Positions 32,530 to 37,774 of a DNA stretch of 37,774 nucleotides are shown here, one piece after another. Below the pieces are notes generated by a model. It saw nothing but the letters and a program-made list of their open reading frames with translations. It had not been told where the DNA came from and did no database searches. How positions within the stretch are numbered: the stretch's first letter is position 1; every line of letters begins with the position of its first letter. The position numbers and the translations under genes are program-made. The DNA comes from an uncultured Mucilaginibacter sp. (GTDB taxonomy: Bacteria; Bacteroidota; Bacteroidia; Sphingobacteriales; Sphingobacteriaceae), in assembly GCA_903887275.1 (NCBI GenBank), contig CAISPD010000014.1, positions 1 to 37,774 of the forward strand. The letters are read 5' to 3'.

Positions 32530-33975
32530 TCACGCCAACACCCAGGTATCCTTACTACCACCACCCTGCGAGCTGTTCACCACCAGTGAACCTTCTTTCA
32601 ATGCAACCCTTGTCAATCCCCCCGGTACTATTTCTATCCCATCAGGCCCGCAAAGCGCATAGGGGCGAAGATCTATCCTTCGTGGATGCAGTGCTCCCTG
32701 TATATAGCAGGGGGCCGCTGAGAGGCTAATTGTTGGTTGCGCGATAAAATTGCGCGGGGCCTTCAATATCTCTTTTTTGTATTTTTCAGTTTCTTCTTCC
32801 GATGCAGCATGACCCATTAACATACCATAGCCACCGCTCTCGTTGGTTTTCTTTACCACCATTTTGTTGATGTTGGCAAAAACATGCTGGCGTTCATCCT
32901 CATTACCCAATTGGTAGGTTGGTACGTTTTTAAGTATCGGTTCTTCGCCAAGGTAATATTTGATCATTTCGGGCACATAAATATAGATGGCTTTATCATC
33001 AGCAACACCATTGCCGATAGCATTTACTATAGCCACATTGCCCTTCCGGTAGGCACCCATAATACCTGCCACACCTAAAATACTCGATGGGTTAAATACC
33101 AGCGGATCCAGGTATTCATCGTCGACGCGGCGGTAAATTACGTCCACCTGCTGCAGGCCGACGGTGGTTTTCATGTATACCTTTTGGTCCTTAACAACCA
33201 GGTCGCGGCCTTCTACCAATTCAACGCCCATCAGGCGTGCAAGGGTAGTATGCTCAAAATAGGCCGAGTTATAGATACCCGGGCTCAATAAAACAATATT
33301 GGGGTTACTGATTTGCCTTGGCGACAGTGATAACAAATTCTTGTATAAAATAGAAGGGTATTCCATCACACTGCGCACGCCACATTGAGGCAGCAGATCA
33401 GGGAACAAACGTTTGGTGATCTCGCGGTTTTCGAGCATATAACTCACACCCGAAGGGGTACGCAGGTTATCCTCAAGCACGTAAAAAGTGCCATCATGGT
33501 CCCTGATCAGGTCTATGCCAGCAATGTGTACATAAATATCATAAGGCACCTGCAGTTTATACATCTCCCGCAGGAAATGCGGACATGAATAAATGATGTC
33601 AATAGGTACGATACCATCTTTTACAATAAACTGGTTGTCGTAAATATCCTTTAAGAAAAGGTTAAGCGCCCGGAGTCTTTGTTTGATGCCTTTTTCAACA
33701 AAGCTCCATTCATCACCCGTTATGATACGTGGGATGATGTCAAAGGGGAATATTTTTTCGATACCCTCGCCACTGCTATAAACTGTAAAGGTGATACCCT
33801 GGCTCATGAACAATCGTTTAGCCAATTCCTCTTTGCGGGTAAGGTCGTCTGATGATTCACGCGAAAGGTAGTCGATCACTTTACTGTAGTGTGCCCGGAT
33901 ACCTTCGTTTTCATACATCTCGTCCCAAACGCCGCTAATGGGATGGTATTCTTTAAAATAAGCTGATTCCTGCAT
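32530..33975 (-). CDS. Circularly permuted ATP-grasp type 2 protein
   Basis: This 481-residue protein belongs to the DUF404/DUF407, CP_ATPgrasp family, a predicted amidoligase. The hallmark FYVLEDNLRTPSGVSYMLEN occurs at about 166-186, with further blocks VLLSPGIYNSAYFEH, IYRRVDDEYLDP and KTNESGGYGMLMG near the C-terminal ATP site. It would use ATP to join a carboxylate to an amine, substrate unknown. It is the first gene of the trio with alpha-E and transglutaminase. The upstream region is AT-rich and no clear TAnnTTTG was seen on this strand. Confidence 0.92.
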   Translation of the reverse strand: MQESAYFKEYHPISGVWDEMYENEGIRAHYSKVIDYLSRESSDDLTRKEELAKRLFMSQGITFTVYSSGEGIEKIFPFDIIPRIITGDEWSFVEKGIKQRLRALNLFLKDIYDNQFIVKDGIVPIDIIYSCPHFLREMYKLQVPYDIYVHIAGIDLIRDHDGTFYVLEDNLRTPSGVSYMLENREITKRLFPDLLPQCGVRSVMEYPSILYKNLLSLSPRQISNPNIVLLSPGIYNSAYFEHTTLARLMGVELVEGRDLVVKDQKVYMKTTVGLQQVDVIYRRVDDEYLDPLVFNPSSILGVAGIMGAYRKGNVAIVNAIGNGVADDKAIYIYVPEMIKYYLGEEPILKNVPTYQLGNEDERQHVFANINKMVVKKTNESGGYGMLMGHAASEEETEKYKKEILKAPRNFIAQPTISLSAAPCYIQGALHPRRIDLRPYALCGPDGIEIVPGGLTRVALKEGSLVVNSSQGGGSKDTWVLA

Positions 33976-34229
33976 AATTCTTCCGCTGTTTGACGATATA
34001 TAATCAGTTATTTTTTATTTGAGGTGTAATTTAGGAACAGTTTATCGAAAAAAACAAGTAATTTTTAATAAATTTTCATAAATCTGTCCGTAAACCTATG
34101 ATATTTTTATAAATAATCTTAAAAATAATATAAAATTTATAACAAATAGCTCATTTTCCTGATAAAAATTATCGATTTACTTAAAAAACCACCGAAGCAC
34201 ATCGATGACTTTGTGCTTTCATCAGTTTT
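33976..34229. other. AT-rich divergent intergenic region
   Basis: Most of 34010-34190 is very AT-rich with runs of TTTTTAAT/AAAATAAT type and no gene. It lies between the ATP-grasp operon and the candidate RNA upstream of rarA, so it probably holds promoters of both; none matches the consensus well. Confidence 0.4.
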
Positions 34230-34403
34230 GTTATGCCAATAACCTTGTTGTATCCCAATGAAACTTCCCCGCATGTTAACTGCAATAGTCAGGTATTGTT
34301 GCCCCGTGGGATTGACGGGAAACTTCTGCTTAAGGCTATTTCGATAACCATTTTAAAAAATTGACAGCAGTAATATCACAAGGGCGAAATAGCAATGGCT
34401 AAC
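34230..34403 (+). ncRNA. Candidate structured RNA upstream of rarA (possibly 6S-like)
   Basis: Nested helices can be drawn: GTTA-t-GCCA (34230-34238) with TGGCTAAC (34396-34403), CCTTGT (34243-34248) with ACAAGG (34378-34383), ATCCCA (34252-34257) with TGGGAT (34307-34312), and an apical CAATA/TATTG hairpin (34283-34298). This gives a rod of about 174 bases, a size and shape like 6S RNA. From memory, 6S RNA genes lie next to rarA in several phyla. A competing pair, GCTATTTCG (34335-34343) with CGAAATAGC (34385-34393), would break the second helix. The identity is unproven. Confidence 0.3.
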
Positions 34404-34427
34404 ACTGCTGTGTCACCTAAAAATGAA

Positions 34428-34448
34428 CTAAAATGCCATCCATTTTAG
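34428..34448 (+). terminator. Hairpin upstream of rarA
   Basis: CTAAAATG (34428-34435) pairs perfectly with CATTTTAG (34441-34448) around CCATC. It follows the candidate RNA and could end it, although no strong T tract follows directly. It ends 33 bases before the rarA ATG. Confidence 0.45.
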
Positions 34449-34481
34449 GATATAGTGTTAATTCTTCTGATTTTTACACTG

Positions 34482-35762
34482 ATGAATAACCTGCCCCCAT
34501 TAGCCGAACGTATGCGCCCTAAGAACCTCGACGATTACGCCGGGCAAAAGCATTTGGTAGGCAAGGGGGCGGTATTGCGTAAAGCCATCGAATCTGGTTC
34601 GTTGCCTTCAATGTTGTTCTGGGGGCCGCCGGGTGTAGGTAAGACCACGCTGGCCTATATCATTTCGCAAACGCTATCCCGACCGTTCTTTTCGCTAAGC
34701 GCTATCAATTCCGGCGTAAAAGATGTGCGTGAGGTGATAGAGAAGGCCTCGCTATTAAAAGAACAGGGCGAAACGCTGCCGGTTTTATTCATAGACGAGA
34801 TACACCGTTTCTCTAAATCGCAGCAGGACTCACTATTAGGTGCCGTTGAGCGTGGTATAGTTACCCTCATCGGCGCCACGACCGAGAATCCCTCATTCGA
34901 AGTGATCTCGGCGTTACTTTCACGTTGCCAGGTTTATATTTTGCAGTCGCTCGAAGAATCGGACCTGCTAAGCCTGCTTGATAAGGCAATGCACGAGGAC
35001 CCGGTATTGAAAGAAAAGAAGATCAAAATCAGCGAATCGGAGGCATTGCTACGCCTGTCTGGCGGTGATGCCCGTAAACTGTTGAATATTTTTGAACTGC
35101 TGATCAATGCCTTTGATACACCGTCGATCGAAATTACCAATAAGATCGTTTTGGAACATGTGCAGCAAAACATGGCATTGTATGATAAGGCGGGTGAGCA
35201 GCACTATGATATCATTTCGGCCTTCATCAAATCCATGCGGGGTAGTGACCCTAATGCGGCAGTTTACTGGCTGGCCCGCATGATCCTGGGTGGCGAAGAC
35301 CCTTTGTTTATTGCCCGCCGTATGCTCATTCTAGCCTCTGAAGATATCGGTAATGCAAACCCAAATGCCCTTTTATTGGCCCAATCCTGTTTTGAAGCCG
35401 TCAATGTGATTGGCATGCCGGAGTCGCAAATGATCTTGTCTCAAACTGCGATATATCTGGCTACTTCTGCCAAAAGTAATTCAGCAACTACCGCCATAGG
35501 TGCCGCCATGGATCTGGTGCGCCGCACGGGGGACCTGCCGGTGCCGCTGCATCTGCGCAATGCACCAACCAAATTAATGAAGAACATTGGTTATGGTAAG
35601 GAGTATAAATATGCCCATAGCTTCGAAGGTAATTTTGTCGACCAGGACTTTTTGCCTGATGCCATCAGAGGAACTAAAATTTATGATCCCGGTAATAACG
35701 CTAAGGAACACGAGACCAAAGAAAAGCTGAAAAAGATTTGGGGAGATCGGTATAAATATTGA
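34482..35762 (+). CDS. rarA: Replication-associated recombination protein A
   Basis: This 426-residue AAA+ ATPase of the RarA/MgsA/WRNIP1 family acts at stalled replication forks. Walker A GPPGVGKTT is at 48-56, Walker B VLFIDEIHRF at 101-110, sensor 1 GATTENPSFEV follows, and the C-terminal tetramerisation region (ARMILGGEDPLFIARRMLILASEDIG) is complete. The ATG at 34482 gives MNNLPPLAERMRPKNLDDYAGQ; the longer frame adds nine hydrophobic residues. It is followed by a repeat and a GNAT gene. Confidence 0.95.
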   Translation: MNNLPPLAERMRPKNLDDYAGQKHLVGKGAVLRKAIESGSLPSMLFWGPPGVGKTTLAYIISQTLSRPFFSLSAINSGVKDVREVIEKASLLKEQGETLPVLFIDEIHRFSKSQQDSLLGAVERGIVTLIGATTENPSFEVISALLSRCQVYILQSLEESDLLSLLDKAMHEDPVLKEKKIKISESEALLRLSGGDARKLLNIFELLINAFDTPSIEITNKIVLEHVQQNMALYDKAGEQHYDIISAFIKSMRGSDPNAAVYWLARMILGGEDPLFIARRMLILASEDIGNANPNALLLAQSCFEAVNVIGMPESQMILSQTAIYLATSAKSNSATTAIGAAMDLVRRTGDLPVPLHLRNAPTKLMKNIGYGKEYKYAHSFEGNFVDQDFLPDAIRGTKIYDPGNNAKEHETKEKLKKIWGDRYKY

Positions 35763-35770
35763 ACAAGGGG

Positions 35771-35791
35771 GCGCAGGTTTTGCGTCTCTAC
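35771..35791 (-). repeat. GTAGAGACGCAAAA repeat, copy 1
   Basis: The reverse complement reads GTAGAGACGCAAAACCTGCG and is a decayed half of a palindromic repeat; a second copy lies at 36301-36336. From memory, GTAGAGACG repeats are common in Bacteroidota genomes. It contains the -33 box of the next promoter. Confidence 0.6.
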
Positions 35792-35810
35792 TGATGTTCT
35801 GATATATTTG
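35779..35810 (+). promoter_or_regulatory. Promoter of the GNAT gene
   Basis: TTTG (35779-35782) is followed after exactly 20 bases by TATATTTG (35803-35810), a full match to the Bacteroidota consensus. The ATG begins 3 bases later, so the transcript should be leaderless. The -33 box lies inside the GTAGAGACG repeat. Confidence 0.65.
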
Positions 35811-35813
35811 GGC

Positions 35814-36308
35814 ATGTATTCTATCCGGAAAGCCGATAGCAACGACGTTGAAACTATTTGCCAGATCGCCGAAAAAACCTGGTGGGTAACCTATTCGCCG
35901 ATAATTGAAAAGGAGCAGATCGAGTTTATGCTGGGCCATATCTACTCGCAGGATAAAATTAATGCGCAAATAGAAACCGAATCACAAACCTATCTTTTAT
36001 TGGAAGAAGACGGCCGGGCAGTAGCTTTTGCCGGTTATTCGCCGCGTGAAGAAAACCCCGATATTTATAAGTTACATAAACTCTATTGTTTGCCCGAAAC
36101 ACAAGGTAAAGGCTACGGGAAGATACTGATCAATGATGTTGCACAGCGTACCCTGGATGCCGGCAAACACACACTCGACCTGAATGTAAACCGTTATAAT
36201 AAAGCCAAAAGCTTTTACGAAAAGATGGGTTTTGCAATAGCCTATGAAGAAGATATCCCTATAGGCAAATACTGGATGAATGATTACGTGATGCGGAAAG
36301 AATTGTAG
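35814..36308 (+). CDS. GNAT family N-acetyltransferase
   Basis: This 164-residue single-domain GNAT protein should transfer an acetyl group from acetyl-CoA to an amine. The acetyl-CoA loop appears as LPETQGKGYGKILIN (about 97-111), corresponding to the Q/RxxGxG/A motif, and the C-terminal NKAKSFYEKMGF is typical. The ATG at 35814 is chosen; the TTG six bases earlier belongs to the -7 element. Its stop codon lies inside a strong repeat hairpin. Substrate unknown. Confidence 0.88.
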   Translation: MYSIRKADSNDVETICQIAEKTWWVTYSPIIEKEQIEFMLGHIYSQDKINAQIETESQTYLLLEEDGRAVAFAGYSPREENPDIYKLHKLYCLPETQGKGYGKILINDVAQRTLDAGKHTLDLNVNRYNKAKSFYEKMGFAIAYEEDIPIGKYWMNDYVMRKEL

Positions 36309-36336
36309 AGACGTTCAATACAACGCCTCTACAATT
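36301..36336. terminator. GTAGAGACG repeat hairpin, copy 2
   Basis: The 15-base arms AATTGTAGAGACGTT (36301-36315) and AACGCCTCTACAATT (36322-36336) pair with one mismatch around a 6-base loop. The GNAT stop codon (36306-36308) is inside the left arm, and the converging peptidase ends 5 bases beyond. It probably serves as a two-way terminator. Confidence 0.7.
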
Positions 36337-36341
36337 ATCTC

Positions 36342-37643
36342 TTATCTTTCCAATTTCGCTACCCTTGTTGGTGTATCTGTCCCATCAACAATAGACCTCG
36401 CACTTAAAGCGATAGCCCTGATTGTTGAGGTGATATTAGCCATATCCAAAGTACTTACTTCATCACCTACTGTATGGTATAATTTATCGATATCGATCTG
36501 GTCCGTCGAGATAGTATGTGCCGGAACACCTACGCGTGCCAGTGAGGCATTATCGCTGCGGTAAAAGAGATTCTGTTCAGGGTAGGGATCGGGGTAAAAA
36601 TTGAATGCCGTCCCGGTCAGATTCTTTTGTAATATTTTGCCGAAATCAGAGCGTTCGTAACCGGTTATAAAGGCTGAGCTTTGGCCCCATTTAGAAGCTT
36701 TGCCGATCATCTCGATATTAAACATGGCGGTAACCTTATCCGGCTCAACCGTTGTTGCGAAATAAGTTGAACCATGCTCACCAATCTCTTCTGCAGTAAA
36801 TGCCACGAAGATGAGTGTACGGGCGTTGTTATTTAATTTTTTAAAATACCTGGCCAGCGTGATCACCGCCGTTGTGCCCGAGGCATCATCATCGGCACCA
36901 TTGGCTATGCTGTCTTTGCCTACTGGTTTAAGGATGCCCAAATGATCATAGTGTCCCGAAAAAACAACATATTCATTTGGTTTAGTTTTACCCGGGATAA
37001 TTCCTGCGATATTGAATAAAGGTAATTCCTGGCTTTTTACTTCATAATTTATCGCGATCGACTTTACATCATCAAAGGTGCCCAGCACAAAAACCAATGA
37101 ATGGCTTGCAGATGGAGCGCCTTTGAATGAAACATTGCCACCCTCGGACCAACTGCGCAAACGTTTAAACAGATCGCTGAATTTAGGATCGACTAGGATC
37201 AGCGAACTTTTATCGCCGCGCAGGGCTGTCATAAATACAGTACGCAGGTCTTTGTCGGGTGTTACTTTAATAATTTCTACATCACCTGGCTTGCTCCAGT
37301 TAAAATTTGAACTGCCTGAAGCCGCAATATTTTCCCGGGCTACCGGGCTGCCATTGATGCTAACTTCCATTTTCGACGGTAAGGTTTTGACCATGGTAAA
37401 ATTCTGGCGGAAGCCATCATTGCCCTTCATGGGCTCAAGGCCGATCTGTTTATACTCTGATTCAATAAACTTTGCAGCTTTCTCGATACCCGGTGTAAAA
37501 GTTGCTCTTCCCTGCATATCGTCAGCGGCAAGTGTGCTGATAACGCGGGTAACGTCGTCCTGGTTGATCAGTTTGTTTACATCTTGCGCATATCCATAAG
37601 ATGCGATCGCGATGAAGGCGAATAGTGATAAAATTTTTCTCAT
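36342..37643 (-). CDS. Secreted M28 family metallopeptidase
   Basis: This 433-residue protein has a signal peptide (about 1-20, ending GYA/Q). M28 zinc-site blocks: FSGHYDHLGIL, NGADDDASGTTAV, FTAEEIGEHGS, NIEMIGK (Glu where many M28 enzymes have Asp) and KLYHTVGDEVS. It differs from the other M28 gene at 17595-19136 in lacking a full PA insertion and sharing only the core pattern. The ATG at 37643 gives a proper signal peptide. It overlaps the upstream gene by ATGA. Confidence 0.9.
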   Translation of the reverse strand: MRKILSLFAFIAIASYGYAQDVNKLINQDDVTRVISTLAADDMQGRATFTPGIEKAAKFIESEYKQIGLEPMKGNDGFRQNFTMVKTLPSKMEVSINGSPVARENIAASGSSNFNWSKPGDVEIIKVTPDKDLRTVFMTALRGDKSSLILVDPKFSDLFKRLRSWSEGGNVSFKGAPSASHSLVFVLGTFDDVKSIAINYEVKSQELPLFNIAGIIPGKTKPNEYVVFSGHYDHLGILKPVGKDSIANGADDDASGTTAVITLARYFKKLNNNARTLIFVAFTAEEIGEHGSTYFATTVEPDKVTAMFNIEMIGKASKWGQSSAFITGYERSDFGKILQKNLTGTAFNFYPDPYPEQNLFYRSDNASLARVGVPAHTISTDQIDIDKLYHTVGDEVSTLDMANITSTIRAIALSARSIVDGTDTPTRVAKLER

Positions 37644-37774
37644 GATGATTTGACTTTTGTTGATAGCCATTGGTTACGGAAGTTGCTTTGTTCTTTGCTG
37701 AGTTCTTTCCCGGCTTTTTCGTAGGGTACCACCTCAAAGTTAGGATTTTCTTCCAGCGTAATAGTTGTTTGATG
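37640..37774 (-). CDS. C-terminal end of an unidentified protein
   Basis: The minus-strand frame is open to the window edge and gives 44 residues ending QSNFRNQWLSTKVKSS. Its stop codon TGA overlaps the ATG of the M28 gene (ATGA), which strongly suggests a real coupled gene pair. The visible part is charged and soluble (TLEENPNFEVVPYEKAGKEL). No family is recognised from this fragment. Confidence 0.7.
   Translation of the reverse strand, partial: HQTTITLEENPNFEVVPYEKAGKELSKEQSNFRNQWLSTKVKSS

Overview
The window reads as a chromosomal segment of a Bacteroidota bacterium, most likely family Sphingobacteriaceae (Mucilaginibacter or Pedobacter type). Reasons: promoters of the Bacteroidota form TAnnTTTG in front of many genes, few Shine-Dalgarno sites, a DUF3822 gene next to rsmD, a fused E1 alpha/beta dehydrogenase, an RHS protein of the DUF6443 type, and an ABC-F protein with a degenerate second ATPase. 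No rRNA, CRISPR array, integrase or intact insertion sequence is visible. The genus is inferred from protein resemblance recalled from memory, not from a search.

Layout. 1-4.4 kb: end of a DUF3822 gene, rsmD, a DeoR regulator divergent from nudK, then coaD, a Nudix hydrolase and pyrE packed with no free space; the Nudix and pyrE start codons share a CATG. 4.8-6.6 kb: an ABC-F ATPase and tRNA-Lys(CUU). 6.6-11.2 kb: an accessory island with an RHS polymorphic toxin ending in a predicted PD-(D/E)xK nuclease tip, a downstream candidate immunity gene, and flanking palindromes and a structured noncoding block. 11.2-17.5 kb: DUF177/rpmF/plsX/fabH, then accB/accC, tatC and rpiB. 17.6-23.6 kb: a secreted M28 peptidase, lutB, a DUF4198 protein and the fused E1. 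23.6-24.0 kb: an intergenic repeat island. 24.0-28.5 kb (minus strand): a SprT-like protein, a SnoaL-like protein, feoB and feoA, and a tightly overlapping gcvH/VanZ/47-residue lipoprotein unit. 28.8-30.3 kb: a Gfo/Idh oxidoreductase and a secreted thioredoxin-like protein. 30.5-34.0 kb (minus): the circularly permuted ATP-grasp / alpha-E / transglutaminase trio, a conserved but experimentally uncharacterised system. 34.2-37.8 kb: a candidate structured RNA, rarA, a GNAT acetyltransferase, a second M28 peptidase and the end of another gene.

How genes may work together. The 11-16 kb block supplies malonyl-CoA (AccB/AccC), condensation (FabH) and phospholipid entry (PlsX), linked to ribosomal protein L32. 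The fused E1 could provide branched acyl-CoA primers for FabH (inference). The RHS/immunity pair is probably an antagonism module. The ATP-grasp trio probably makes or modifies a peptide-like compound. Several families of intergenic repeats sit at the edges of transcription units, and at least one contributes a promoter element.
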